Shown: positions 36,649 to 45,736 of the stretch, in pieces
Layout of the letters: each line of letters begins with the position of its first letter
Numbering within the stretch: the first letter of the stretch is position 1
Origin: Paracoccus acridae
GTDB lineage: Bacteria; Pseudomonadota; Alphaproteobacteria; Rhodobacterales; Rhodobacteraceae
Length of the DNA stretch: 64,000 nt
NCBI RefSeq assembly: GCF_014642735.1
Contig: NZ_BMIV01000002.1
Coordinates: forward strand, 186,001-250,000
Reading direction: 5' to 3'
Position numbers and translations under genes: made by a program
The notes under the pieces: generated by a model
What the model was told of the DNA's origin: nothing
Databases searched by the model: none
The model's input: only the letters and a program-made list of their open reading frames with translations

Positions 36649-37986
36649 TTGGCAGAACCCACCGAAACCGAGGCAAAGCCGACGCGGGCCTATGTGATCC
36701 ACCCGGATCTGGCCGGCCGGACGCAGCGGCGCGAACCCGAACATGCCCTGGCCGAGGCGGTGGCCCTGGCCCATGCCCTGCCGGGGATCGAGATCGCGGG
36801 TGACGAGGTCGCGCGCCTGCGCAAGCCCGATGCCGGGCGCCTGTTCGGCAAGGGCAAGCTGGCCGAGATCGGCGAACGGCTGAAGGATGCCGAGGTCGAT
36901 CTGGTCCTGGTGGACGGCCCCGTCAGCCCCGTCCAGCAGCGCAACCTGGAAAAGGACTGGGGCGTCAAGCTTCTGGACCGGACCGGGCTGATCCTGGAAA
37001 TCTTCGCCGACCGGGCGCGCACGCGCGAAGGCGTGCTGCAGGTGGAACTGGCCGCGCTGTCCTATCAGCGCACGCGGCTGGTCCGCGCCTGGACCCACCT
37101 GGAACGTCAGCGCGGGGGCCTGGGCTTCGTGGGCGGTCCGGGGGAAACCCAGATCGAGGCCGACCGCCGCGCCATCGACGAACAGATGACCCGCCTGCGC
37201 CGCCAGCTTGAGCGCGTGGTCAAGACCCGCACGCTGCACCGCGCCGCGCGGGCCAAGGTGCCTTATCCCATCGTGGCGCTTGTGGGCTATACCAACGCTG
37301 GGAAATCCACGCTGTTCAACCGCCTGACCGGCGCCGAGGTTCTGGCCAAGGACATGCTGTTCGCCACGCTGGACCCGACCATGCGCGCCATCCGCCTGCC
37401 CGGCGCGAATGGCGGGCAGGGGCGCAAGATCATCCTGTCGGACACCGTGGGCTTCATCAGCGACCTGCCCACGGAACTGGTCGCCGCCTTCCGCGCCACG
37501 CTGGAGGAGGTGCTGGAAGCCGACCTGATCCTGCATGTCCGCGACATCAGCCACCCCGAGACCGAGGAACAGGCCGCCGATGTGGCCGAGATCCTGGAAA
37601 GCCTGGGCGTGGACGAGGATGTCGCCCTGATCGAGGTGTGGAACAAGATCGACGCGCTGTCCGCCGACACCCGCGCGGCCCTGCGCCGCACCGATGCGCG
37701 GACCCAGGGCATCCAGGCCGTCAGCGCCCTTTCGGGCGAGGGTCTGGACGACCTGATCGCCGCCATCGACGCGCATCTGTCGGAGGCCCTGGACGAGCCG
37801 AAGACCGAGGCGGTCGTGACGCTGCCCTTCTCGGACGGCCGCCGCCGCGCCTGGCTGCACGAGTCCGGGGTGGTTCAGCGCGAGGAAAGCGGCGAGAATG
37901 GCCTGACGTTGCACCTGCTGTGGACCGACCGCCAGAAGGCGGGCTTCGACGCACTCAGCGCCCCGGACCAAGACGACGACGCGTAG
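36649..37986 (+). CDS. hflX: ribosome-associated GTPase HflX
   Basis: 445 residues. The N-terminal HflX domain (LFGKGKLAEIGERL, LVDGPVSPVQQRNLEKDWG) is followed by GERGGLGFVGGPGETQIE-like sequence and the G domain with G1 GYTNAGKST, G3 DTVGFISDLP and G4 NKID. It rescues or splits stalled ribosomes in relatives. A TTG start at 36649, directly after the hfq stop, is the only one consistent with the family N-terminus; GGCGAGGA inside the hfq end serves as ribosome site. Confidence 0.94.
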   Translation: MAEPTETEAKPTRAYVIHPDLAGRTQRREPEHALAEAVALAHALPGIEIAGDEVARLRKPDAGRLFGKGKLAEIGERLKDAEVDLVLVDGPVSPVQQRNLEKDWGVKLLDRTGLILEIFADRARTREGVLQVELAALSYQRTRLVRAWTHLERQRGGLGFVGGPGETQIEADRRAIDEQMTRLRRQLERVVKTRTLHRAARAKVPYPIVALVGYTNAGKSTLFNRLTGAEVLAKDMLFATLDPTMRAIRLPGANGGQGRKIILSDTVGFISDLPTELVAAFRATLEEVLEADLILHVRDISHPETEEQAADVAEILESLGVDEDVALIEVWNKIDALSADTRAALRRTDARTQGIQAVSALSGEGLDDLIAAIDAHLSEALDEPKTEAVVTLPFSDGRRRAWLHESGVVQREESGENGLTLHLLWTDRQKAGFDALSAPDQDDDA

Positions 37987-38049
37987 GGTGCGTGCTTGCA
38001 CGCACCTGAACCGGCCTCAACAAAGGTGCGTGCAAGCACGCACCCTACG
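37982..38049. repeat. 26-bp perfect inverted repeat between hflX and ung
   Basis: Arms at 37982-38007 and 38024-38049 are exact reverse complements with a 16-base spacer. Each arm is itself nearly palindromic: GTGCGTGC, TT (AA in the second arm), GCACGCAC. The hflX stop codon lies inside the first arm. It sits between convergent genes, so it can act as a two-way terminator. The nested layout resembles REP-type dispersed elements that carry a GTAGGGTGCG end. Confidence 0.85.
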
Positions 38050-38064
38050 GTCGCAAAGCAGGTT

Positions 38065-38703
38065 TCAGGCTGCCCAATCCACCAGCTGCCTGCCCTGCTG
38101 TTCCAGCCATTCATTGATCTTTGAAAACGGCTTGCTGCCAAAGAACCCTCGTCGCGCTGAAAGGGGCGAGGGATGCGCCGTCGCGATCACCAGATCCTCT
38201 GGTCGCGGCAGGCCCGCCGTCGCCTTCTGCGCATGGGCGCCCCACAGCAGGAAGGCCAGCGGCCCGTGCTTCTGCGCCTCGGCCACGGCGTCGCGGGCCA
38301 GCCTGTCCCAACCCCAGGAGGCATGGCGCCCGGCATCGCCCGGCGGAACCGACAGCGAGGTGTTCAGCAGCAGCACTCCTTGACGCGCCCATCCCGACAG
38401 GTCGCCCGTGGCAGGGGCCGCGCCGATGTCGTCGCGCAGTTCGGCGAAGATGTTCTTCAGCGAGCGGGGCAGGGCCACCTCGGGCGCGACCGAAAATGCC
38501 AGGCCGTTGGCATGGCCCGGCGTCGGATAGGGATCCTGGCCCAGGATCACGACCCGCACCCGTTCCGGCGGCGTCGCATCCAGCGCGGCGAAGACCAGGG
38601 CGGGGCCGGGCAGCCAGTCGTCCAGGCCTTCAAGCCGGTCGCGGATCGCGGGCCAGTCGCTTTGGAAGAAGGGCAGATGCGCCCAAGCCGCCGGGGGTTT
38701 CAT
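38065..38703 (-). CDS. ung: uracil-DNA glycosylase, family 1
   Basis: 212-residue DNA repair enzyme removing uracil from DNA. Motif A is [18 protein letters not shown] with catalytic Asp57; motif B is [18 protein letters not shown] with the catalytic His. The start at 38703 overlaps the trpD stop by four bases (ATGA), an unusual coupling of repair to tryptophan synthesis. The larger frame upstream is trpD in another phase. Length is slightly short but complete. Confidence 0.95.
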   Translation of the reverse strand: MKPPAAWAHLPFFQSDWPAIRDRLEGLDDWLPGPALVFAALDATPPERVRVVILGQDPYPTPGHANGLAFSVAPEVALPRSLKNIFAELRDDIGAAPATGDLSGWARQGVLLLNTSLSVPPGDAGRHASWGWDRLARDAVAEAQKHGPLAFLLWGAHAQKATAGLPRPEDLVIATAHPSPLSARRGFFGSKPFSKINEWLEQQGRQLVDWAA

Positions 38704-39722
38704 TGTTCCGGCGCGCCGGTGATCCGGCCCAGCCGGTTCAGCCGGTCCACCGCCGCCCCGCTGTCGATGGATTCGGCGGCCATGACGGCGCCTTCCCGCA
38801 GATCGCCCGCCTTGCCGGCGATCAGCAGCGCTGCGGCCGCGTTCAGCAGCACCGCATCGCGATAGGCGCCGCGTTCCCCGGCCAGAAGCGCGCGAAAGGC
38901 GGCGGCATTTTCCTGCGGCTCGCCGCCGACGATGGCCTCGAAGGGATGGCGGGGCAGGCCCGCATCCTCGGGCGTCACGGTGAATTCGCTGATGGCGCCG
39001 TCCTTCAACGCGGCGACATGGGTTTCGCCCGCGATGCTGATCTCGTCCGTGCCGTCGGCGCCGTGGACCAGCCACGCGGCCTCGCTGCCCAGGTCGCGCA
39101 GGACCTCGGCCATAGGCCGGATCCAGTCGGCGCTGAAGGCCCCCGTCAACTGCCGCTTGGCCGAGGCGGGATTCGTCAATGGTCCCAGCAGGTTGAAGAC
39201 GGTTCTTGTGCCCAGTTCCGCACGCGGCGGGCCGACATGGCGCATGGCGGGATGGTGCATCGTCGCCATCATGAAGCAGATGCCCGCCTGGTCCAGCGCC
39301 TGCTGGGACACCTGCGGGCCGTTCATCACGTTGATGCCCATATGCGTCAGGGCATCGGCCGAACCCGACTTGGACGACAGGTTGCGGTTGCCGTGCTTGG
39401 CGACCGGCACGCCCGCGCCCGCCACCACGAAGGCCGTCGCGGTCGAGATGTTGAGCGTCCCCTTGCCGTCGCCCCCTGTGCCCACGATGTCGATCGCGCC
39501 TTCGGGGGCGGTGATGCGGTTCATCCGCTTGCGCATGGCGCGGGCGGCGGCGGCGATTTCGTCCACCGTCTCGCCTCGGACGCGCAGCGCCATCAGCAGA
39601 CCGCCGATCTGGGCGGGCGTGGCGGCGCCGTCGAACAGGGCGGAAAAGGCGGCCTCGGCCTCGGCTCCCGTCAGGGGGCGGGTGGCGGCGATGCCGATCA
39701 GCGGGCGGATGTCCGTGGTCAT
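38700..39722 (-). CDS. trpD: anthranilate phosphoribosyltransferase
   Basis: 340-residue enzyme joining anthranilate and PRPP. Marks are [27 protein letters not shown] and [21 protein letters not shown], with [10 protein letters not shown]. The start at 39722 (MTTDIRPL) overlaps the trpG stop by four bases. In many relatives trpC follows trpD; here ung takes that place and trpC is not in the window. Confidence 0.95.
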   Translation of the reverse strand: MTTDIRPLIGIAATRPLTGAEAEAAFSALFDGAATPAQIGGLLMALRVRGETVDEIAAAARAMRKRMNRITAPEGAIDIVGTGGDGKGTLNISTATAFVVAGAGVPVAKHGNRNLSSKSGSADALTHMGINVMNGPQVSQQALDQAGICFMMATMHHPAMRHVGPPRAELGTRTVFNLLGPLTNPASAKRQLTGAFSADWIRPMAEVLRDLGSEAAWLVHGADGTDEISIAGETHVAALKDGAISEFTVTPEDAGLPRHPFEAIVGGEPQENAAAFRALLAGERGAYRDAVLLNAAAALLIAGKAGDLREGAVMAAESIDSGAAVDRLNRLGRITGAPEQ

Positions 39723-40309
39723 GCTGCGGCCTTTCGCGGCGCGCATCGGGCCAGGAAGGTGCGGATCATTTCGTGCCCGTATTCGGATGCGATGGATTCG
39801 GGGTGAAACTGCACCCCCTCGATCGGCAGCGCCTCGTGGATCAGGCCCATGAGCGTCCCGTCGTTCGATGTCGCGGTGACCCGCAGGCAGTTGGGCAGAT
39901 CGTCGGGCCGCACCGTCAGCGAATGATACCGCGTGGCCGTCAGGGGCGAGGGCAGGTCCGCAAAGACCCCCGTGCCGTCATGGGTGATCGCGTCGGTCTT
40001 GCCGTGCATGATGCGGTTGGCGCGCACGACGGTGCCGCCAAAGGCCTCGCCGATGGCCTGGTGGCCCAGGCAGACGCCGAACAGTGGGATGGCCTTGTCG
40101 GCGGCGGCGCGGATCAGGTCCAGGCAGATGCCCGCCTGCGCCGGATCGCAGGGGCCGGGCGAGATCACGATTCCGTCAGGCGCCATCGCCAGGGCCTCCT
40201 CCACGCTCAGCGCGTCGTTGCGGCGCACGACGACCTCCGCCCCGGCCTCGGCCAGATAATGCACGAGGTTCCAGGTGAAGCTGTCGTAGTTGTCGATCAG
40301 AAGGATCAT
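39719..40309 (-). CDS. trpG: anthranilate synthase component II (glutamine amidotransferase)
   Basis: 196-residue class I glutamine amidotransferase supplying ammonia to TrpE. The triad is intact: Cys80 in [15 protein letters not shown], and His/Glu in [13 protein letters not shown]-terminus [19 protein letters not shown] is typical. It is first in the minus-strand trpG-trpD-ung unit, divergent from the Pro/Ala-rich membrane protein gene (104 bases between starts). Its partner trpE lies 4 kb away on the other strand. Confidence 0.95.
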   Translation of the reverse strand: MILLIDNYDSFTWNLVHYLAEAGAEVVVRRNDALSVEEALAMAPDGIVISPGPCDPAQAGICLDLIRAAADKAIPLFGVCLGHQAIGEAFGGTVVRANRIMHGKTDAITHDGTGVFADLPSPLTATRYHSLTVRPDDLPNCLRVTATSNDGTLMGLIHEALPIEGVQFHPESIASEYGHEMIRTFLARCAPRKAAA

Positions 40310-40413
40310 GAGTGCGCCCTGATATGGTGGCGGTTTCCCCGCCGGAACGGGTCCGCTATAGATGGGCCAAAGCGCGCCGGGGGGTCAAGACCGGCACGGG
40401 CAAGAAGGGACAG

Positions 40414-41082
40414 ATGGCACGCGGTTTCTGGAGAGGTCTTCTGCATGGCGGCGTGGTGGGCATCGCTGCCCTTGTCGCGCTGTCGCTAGCCACGCCCTTG
40501 CCGCAGCCCGAGCCAGCCGCGACGGCCCCGGCGCCGATCCGGGTCGCACCGCAACCGGCCGAACCGCGATCCGTCCAACCTAGGCCTGCCGACCCGCCGG
40601 CGGCAGAGGCCCCGTCTTCCAAACCTCGGACAGGCGATGCCCCGCAGACCGGCAAGGTCGATCTGCCGGTGGGTTCCGAATTCGGCAGGGGCGGGGATGC
40701 CGTGCCGCGCCTGCCCGCGCCGCTTGCCAGCGAACGCCCTGTTCCGGCCGAGGCCCCGGCGGTCATCGCCCCGACATCCGAACCCGCGCCCGTGGCCGTG
40801 ACGGCGGCCGAGCCGCGCCCTCAGCCTGCGGGCGAACAGGACGGACCCGTGCAGACGGCGCCCGACGCAGGCGAGGATGCGCCGCAACTGGACCGTCCCG
40901 CCGTGCTGGCCCAGCCCAGCCTGCCTGCCGCGCCGGGCCGTGCCGTGGCCGATGCCCCCGACGAAGCGCCCGCGATGCCGCTGGACCTGCCCGGCGGCGC
41001 GGCGCCGGATCTGCCCGCGCCCACGCTGGACTTGTCCCTTCCCCCCGACCTGACCGATCTGCAAGGCTTGTCCCGTGATTGA
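40414..41082 (+). CDS. membrane-anchored Ala/Pro-rich protein, unknown
   Basis: 222 residues. One N-terminal membrane anchor (residues ~8-28, RGLLHGGVVGIAALVALSLATPL) is followed by a low-complexity periplasmic region rich in Pro, Ala, Asp and Glu, ending with LDLSLPPDLTDLQGLSRD. The N-terminus resembles the leader of divergent polysaccharide deacetylase (YibQ-type) proteins of Rhodobacteraceae, but no NodB-like catalytic domain follows. It could be a reduced relative or an independent tether. AAGGGA precedes the ATG at 40414. Its end overlaps the next gene by eight bases. Confidence 0.6.
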   Translation: MARGFWRGLLHGGVVGIAALVALSLATPLPQPEPAATAPAPIRVAPQPAEPRSVQPRPADPPAAEAPSSKPRTGDAPQTGKVDLPVGSEFGRGGDAVPRLPAPLASERPVPAEAPAVIAPTSEPAPVAVTAAEPRPQPAGEQDGPVQTAPDAGEDAPQLDRPAVLAQPSLPAAPGRAVADAPDEAPAMPLDLPGGAAPDLPAPTLDLSLPPDLTDLQGLSRD

Positions 41083-42259
41083 TGGCGCACCCCTGAATCC
41101 CGTCCTGGCCGCCGCCTTCCCGCCCCCGGTGATGGAGGCGCGGCGCTGGCTGGCGGGCCTGTCCTTTCCGCCCGGCCGCCCGCTGATCAATGTCAGCCAA
41201 GCGGCCCCCGTCGATCCGCCGCCGCTGCCCCTGCGGCAGGCGATGGCGGATGCGGCGCTGAACCGGCCGGACGCGCATCTTTATGGCCCGGTGCTGGGCA
41301 ACCCGGACCTGCGCGCGGCCGTAGCCGGGGAATTTTCGCGCAGCTATGGCGGAACCGTCGAACCGGGGCAGGTGGCGATCACGCAGGGCTGCAACCAGGC
41401 CTTCTGCGCCGCGATCACCACGCTGGCGCAGGCGGGGGACGAGGTCATCCTGCCGACGCCCTGGTATTTCAATCACAAGATGTGGCTGGACATGCAGGGG
41501 ATCCGCGCGGTGCCCTTGCCCTGCGGCGACGACCTTCTGCCCGACCCCGACAGGGCCGCCGGGCTGATCGGCCCACGCTGCCGCGCCATCGTGCTGGTGA
41601 CGCCCAACAATCCATCGGGGGCGGAATATCCGGCGGACCTGGTGCGGCGGTTCTTCGATCTGGCGCAGGACCGGGGCATCGCGCTGATCCTGGACGAAAC
41701 CTATCGCGACTTCGACAGCCGCAGCGGCGCGCCGCACGACCTTCTGGCCCGGCCCGACTGGGACCGGACGGTGATCCAGCTTTACAGCTTTTCCAAGGCC
41801 TATCGGCTGACGGGACATCGGGTGGGGGCCTTGATCGCGTCCGAAAGCCGCATGGCCCAGGTCGAGAAGTTCCTGGACACCGTCGCCATCTCCACCTCGC
41901 AACTGGGCCAGATCGGCGCCTTGTGGGGGATGGAGAACCTGGGCGACTGGCTTGCAGGGGAACGGGCCGGGATCCTGTCGCGGCGCGATGCGACGGTGGC
42001 CGCGCTGTCGTCGTTGCCCGGGTGGCGGGTGAAGAGCGCGGGCGCCTATTTCGCCTGGGTGCAGCATCCGCTGGCCGAATCCTCGGCCCTCTTGGCGCCG
42101 CGAATGGTGCGCGATATCGGGGTCCTGGCGCTGCCCGGCACCATGTTCATGCCGCCCGACGACCCTGACGGCGCGCGCCACCTGCGCATCGCCTTCGCCA
42201 ATGTCGACGCCGCGGGCATCGCTCAACTGGCCGAGAGACTGCGTGGCCTGGGGGGCTGA
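41075..42259 (+). CDS. pyridoxal-phosphate aminotransferase, class I/II
   Basis: 394 residues, fold type I. The PLP-binding lysine is in YSFSKAYRLTGHRVG, the phosphate-binding and ring-contacting parts are ITQGCNQAF, TPNNPSG and LDETYRDF, and the substrate-carboxylate Arg is in RHLRIAFA. Family alone does not tell the substrate; aspartate/aromatic-type enzymes are closest in pattern. GTG at 41075 is chosen because AAGG precedes it and translation can be coupled to the overlapping upstream gene. The ppiD-like gene follows after 67 bases. Confidence 0.86.
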   Translation: MIDGAPLNPVLAAAFPPPVMEARRWLAGLSFPPGRPLINVSQAAPVDPPPLPLRQAMADAALNRPDAHLYGPVLGNPDLRAAVAGEFSRSYGGTVEPGQVAITQGCNQAFCAAITTLAQAGDEVILPTPWYFNHKMWLDMQGIRAVPLPCGDDLLPDPDRAAGLIGPRCRAIVLVTPNNPSGAEYPADLVRRFFDLAQDRGIALILDETYRDFDSRSGAPHDLLARPDWDRTVIQLYSFSKAYRLTGHRVGALIASESRMAQVEKFLDTVAISTSQLGQIGALWGMENLGDWLAGERAGILSRRDATVAALSSLPGWRVKSAGAYFAWVQHPLAESSALLAPRMVRDIGVLALPGTMFMPPDDPDGARHLRIAFANVDAAGIAQLAERLRGLGG

Positions 42260-42326
42260 CAGGCTTGTGGCAGGGCCGCGCGCGCCCTAAAGACAGGTCC
42301 GACACGACAAGGGGAAGGCGCCGGGC

Positions 42327-44180
42327 ATGAAGAACCTGCGGACACATGGGAAATCGACGATCGTCTGGGTGCTGATGGGCCTGATGGTCCTGGGTCTTGG
42401 CGGTTTTGGCGTGACCAGCTTCTCGGGCGGATCGACGACCATCGGATCGGTCGGCGACACGACGATCACCGCCGACGACTATGCCCGCGCGTTGCGCAAC
42501 CAGATGAACGCCTATCAGCAGCAGACGGGCCAGCCGATCAGCATGGCGCAGGCGCAGGCCATCGGCCTACCGCAGGCGGTCCAGTCCCAGTTGATCACCG
42601 CCGCCGCGCTGGAGGAACAGGCCCGCCGGATCGGCGTGGCCGTGGGGGACGAAAAGGTCCGCCAGACGATCCTGGAAGCCCCTGCCTTCCGTGGCCCGAC
42701 CGGCAGCTTCGACCGTGCCGCCTATGCCGAGGTGCTGCGCCGCGAAAACCTGTCCGAGGCCGAGTTCGAGCGCGAAATCCGCAATGACGAGGCGCGCCTG
42801 CTGATCCAGCAGGCGGTGGCGGGCGGCGTCTCCGCCCCCGAACCCGCTGTCGAGACGACGGCGAAATGGATCCTGGAACGCCGCGATGTCGCCTGGCGCG
42901 AACTGACTGCGGACATGCTGCCCGCCCCGGTGGCCGAACCCGACGACACGACGCTGACGGCTTGGCACAGCGCCAATGCGGATCGCTTCACCGCGCCTGA
43001 GTTGCGCAAGATCACCTATGTCTGGCTGACGCCCGAGATGCTGGCCCCCACCGTCGAACTGGACCAGGACGCGCTGCGTGCCGCCTATGACGCCAATATC
43101 GACGAATACCAGCGGCCCGAACGCCGGTTGGTTAGCCGCCTTGTCTTCCCTTCGGCCGAGGAGGCGGAGGCCGCCAAGGCACAGATCGACGCGGGCACGG
43201 CCCCCTTCGAGGCCTTCGTGCTGCAGCGCGGCCTCCAGCCCGAGGATGCCGAGTTGGGCGAGGTGTCGCAGGTCGATCTGGGCACCGCCGGAGAGGCCGT
43301 CTTTGCCGCCGCAGAGCCCGGCGTCGTCGGCCCCGTCCAGACCGACCTTGGCCCCGCGCTGTTTTCCGTCCACGCGATCCTGGAGCCGGTGAACATCCCC
43401 TTCGAGGAGGCCCAGAAGGATCTGCGGGCCGAGGCAGCCATTGATCGCGCCGCCCGCATCATCGAGGATCGCACCGCCGAATACGAGGATCTGCTGGCGG
43501 GCGGCGCCACCCTGGAACAGGTGGCCGAGGAAACCGAACTGGAACTGGGCAGCATCGACTGGTCTGCCGGGGCCACGCCGGAAGAAGGCAGCATCGCAGG
43601 CTATCAGGCGTTCCGCGATCGTGTGCAGGAAATCTCGGAAGCGGATTTCCCGGAACTGGCCAGCCTCGACGACGGCGGCGTCTTCGCCCTGCGCCTGGAT
43701 GAGGTGGTGCCGCCGACGCTGCGCCCCTTCGAGGAGGTCCGGGCCGAGGTCGAGGCGGACTGGCGGCGTGCCGAGACGCAGCGTCAGCTTCTGGCCCTGG
43801 CCGAGGAACAGCGCCTGTCCCCCCCGGCGCCCCAGGGCCAGCCCGCCCCCGAATGGACCGAGGTCGAGGACGTCACCCGCGACGGCTGGATCGAGGGTGT
43901 TCCCGCCGAGGCCGTGTCCCGCGCCTTTGCGATGTCGGCAGTCGGCGATATCGAGATCGTGGATGCGGAGGGTCGTGTGATCCTGCTGCGTCTGGACGCC
44001 ATCGACGAGGCCGACCTGACCACCGAGGATGCGCAGCGTATCGCCGGTGCCGTTGGCGACCGGCTGGGCCAGTCGTTGCAGTCGGACATCTTCGATTACT
44101 ATGCCCGCGCGGTGCAGCGCGAGGCGGGGATCACGCTGGATCAGCAGGCCATCAACGCCATCAATGCGCAGGTCCAGTGA
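42327..44180 (+). CDS. PpiD-like periplasmic folding factor (SurA_N/rotamase)
   Basis: 617 residues. A single N-terminal membrane anchor (KSTIVWVLMGLMVLGLGGFGVTSF, residues ~9-32) is followed by a SurA_N-type chaperone region (SVGDTTITADDYARALRNQM) and a degenerate parvulin-type domain near 240-350 (FEAFVLQRGLQPEDAELGEV). It should assist folding of outer membrane and secreted proteins from the periplasmic side of the inner membrane. AGGGGAAGG precedes the ATG. The TGA overlaps the trpE ATG by one base, an arrangement also seen in other Rhodobacteraceae. Confidence 0.88.
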   Translation: MKNLRTHGKSTIVWVLMGLMVLGLGGFGVTSFSGGSTTIGSVGDTTITADDYARALRNQMNAYQQQTGQPISMAQAQAIGLPQAVQSQLITAAALEEQARRIGVAVGDEKVRQTILEAPAFRGPTGSFDRAAYAEVLRRENLSEAEFEREIRNDEARLLIQQAVAGGVSAPEPAVETTAKWILERRDVAWRELTADMLPAPVAEPDDTTLTAWHSANADRFTAPELRKITYVWLTPEMLAPTVELDQDALRAAYDANIDEYQRPERRLVSRLVFPSAEEAEAAKAQIDAGTAPFEAFVLQRGLQPEDAELGEVSQVDLGTAGEAVFAAAEPGVVGPVQTDLGPALFSVHAILEPVNIPFEEAQKDLRAEAAIDRAARIIEDRTAEYEDLLAGGATLEQVAEETELELGSIDWSAGATPEEGSIAGYQAFRDRVQEISEADFPELASLDDGGVFALRLDEVVPPTLRPFEEVRAEVEADWRRAETQRQLLALAEEQRLSPPAPQGQPAPEWTEVEDVTRDGWIEGVPAEAVSRAFAMSAVGDIEIVDAEGRVILLRLDAIDEADLTTEDAQRIAGAVGDRLGQSLQSDIFDYYARAVQREAGITLDQQAINAINAQVQ

Positions 44181-45682
44181 TGGAACTGACCCCCGATTTC
44201 GCCGCCTTCGAGGCGGCGTGGAAAGCCGGGCAGAACCAGCTTGTCACCATCCGTCTGGCCGCAGACCTGGACACGCCCGTCAGCCTGATGCTGAAGCTGG
44301 CGGAAGCCGCGCCCATGTCCTTTATGCTGGAGTCGGTCACGGGCGGGGAAATCCGCGGCCGCTATTCCATCATCGGCATGAAGCCTGACCTGATCTGGGA
44401 TTGCCGGAACGGCCATGCGCGGATCAACCGCCAGGCGCGCTTTTCCGACGATTTCCAGCCTGATGACCGCCCTGCGCTGGACAGCCTGCGGGCGCTGATC
44501 GCGGAAAGCCGGATCGAGACGATGCCCGACGGCGTGCCGCCGGTCGCGGCGGGCCTGTTTGGATATCTGGGCTATGACATGATCCGGCTGGTCGAACATC
44601 TGCCGGACGTGAACCCCGACCCACTGGACCTGCCCGACGCCATGCTGATGCGCCCCTCCGTGGTGGCGGTTCTGGACGGCGTGAAGGGCGAGGTGACGCT
44701 CTGCGCGCCCGCTTGGCATGACGGGACCGACAATGCCCGCGCCGCCTATGCCCAGGCGGCGGAACGCGTCATGGATGCGCTGCGGTCGCTGGACCGTCAG
44801 CCCTCGGAACCCCGCGCCCTGGGGCAGGATGCCCGGATTGGGGAACCGGTGTCGAACTTCTCCAAGGCCGACTATCTGGCGGCGGTGGAAAGGGCCAAGG
44901 ACTATATCCGGGCGGGCGACATCTTCCAGGTCGTGCCAAGCCAACGCTGGCGGATGGATTTCCCGCTGCCGCCGCTTGCGCTCTATCGCAGCCTGCGCCG
45001 CACCAATCCCTCGCCCTTCATGTTCTTCCTGAACCTGGGCGGCTTCCAGATCGTCGGCGCATCGCCCGAGATCCTGGTGCGCCTGCGCGACGGAGAGGTG
45101 ACGATCCGCCCCATCGCCGGCACCCGCCCCCGTGGCGCCGACGAGGCCGAGGATCGCGCGCTGGAAGCCGATCTGCTGGGCGACCAGAAGGAACTGGCCG
45201 AACACCTGATGCTGCTGGATCTGGGCCGCAACGATGTGGGGCGCGTGGCCAAGCCCGGGACGGTGAAGCCGACCGAGCAGTTCGTCATCGAACGATACAG
45301 CCATGTCATGCACATCGTCAGCAACGTGGTGGGCGAGTTGCGCGAAGGCGAGGATGCCTTGTCCGCCCTGCTGGCGGGCCTGCCCGCGGGCACCGTATCG
45401 GGCGCGCCCAAGGTCCGCGCGATGGAGATTATCGACGAGTTGGAGCCCGAGAAGCGCGGCGTTTATGGCGGTGCCGTCGGCTATTTCGCCGCCAATGGCG
45501 AGATGGACATGTGCATCGCGCTGCGCACGGGCGTGCTGAAGGACGGCGCGCTGTATATCCAGGCCGGGGGCGGGGTCGTCTATGACAGCGACCCGGAATC
45601 CGAATTCATGGAAACCGTGAATAAAAGTCGCGCCCTGCAGCGTGCGGCCGAAGGCGCGGCGCGCTTCGTGCGCGGCAACTGA
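44180..45682 (+). CDS. trpE: anthranilate synthase component I
   Basis: 500-residue chorismate-using enzyme that makes anthranilate with ammonia from TrpG. The N-terminal feedback region has LLESV-like SFMLESVTGGEIRGRYSIIG, the site that binds tryptophan. The catalytic domain shows PIAGTRPRGADEAEDRALE, LMLLDLGRNDVGRV and GTVSGAPKVRAMEII. No leader peptide or attenuator is possible right before it because it overlaps ppiD. A strong terminator follows. Confidence 0.95.
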   Translation: MELTPDFAAFEAAWKAGQNQLVTIRLAADLDTPVSLMLKLAEAAPMSFMLESVTGGEIRGRYSIIGMKPDLIWDCRNGHARINRQARFSDDFQPDDRPALDSLRALIAESRIETMPDGVPPVAAGLFGYLGYDMIRLVEHLPDVNPDPLDLPDAMLMRPSVVAVLDGVKGEVTLCAPAWHDGTDNARAAYAQAAERVMDALRSLDRQPSEPRALGQDARIGEPVSNFSKADYLAAVERAKDYIRAGDIFQVVPSQRWRMDFPLPPLALYRSLRRTNPSPFMFFLNLGGFQIVGASPEILVRLRDGEVTIRPIAGTRPRGADEAEDRALEADLLGDQKELAEHLMLLDLGRNDVGRVAKPGTVKPTEQFVIERYSHVMHIVSNVVGELREGEDALSALLAGLPAGTVSGAPKVRAMEIIDELEPEKRGVYGGAVGYFAANGEMDMCIALRTGVLKDGALYIQAGGGVVYDSDPESEFMETVNKSRALQRAAEGAARFVRGN

Positions 45683-45689
45683 AACGGAA

Positions 45690-45713
45690 ACGGCCCCCTG
45701 GACAGGGGGCCGT
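45690..45713. terminator. bidirectional terminator after trpE
   Basis: A perfect 10-bp stem (ACGGCCCCCT at 45690-45699 with 45704-45713) and a 4-base loop lie between convergent trpE and the PRC-barrel gene. Confidence 0.8.
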
Positions 45714-45736
45714 CGGTGCCGTGATCGTCAAACCGA

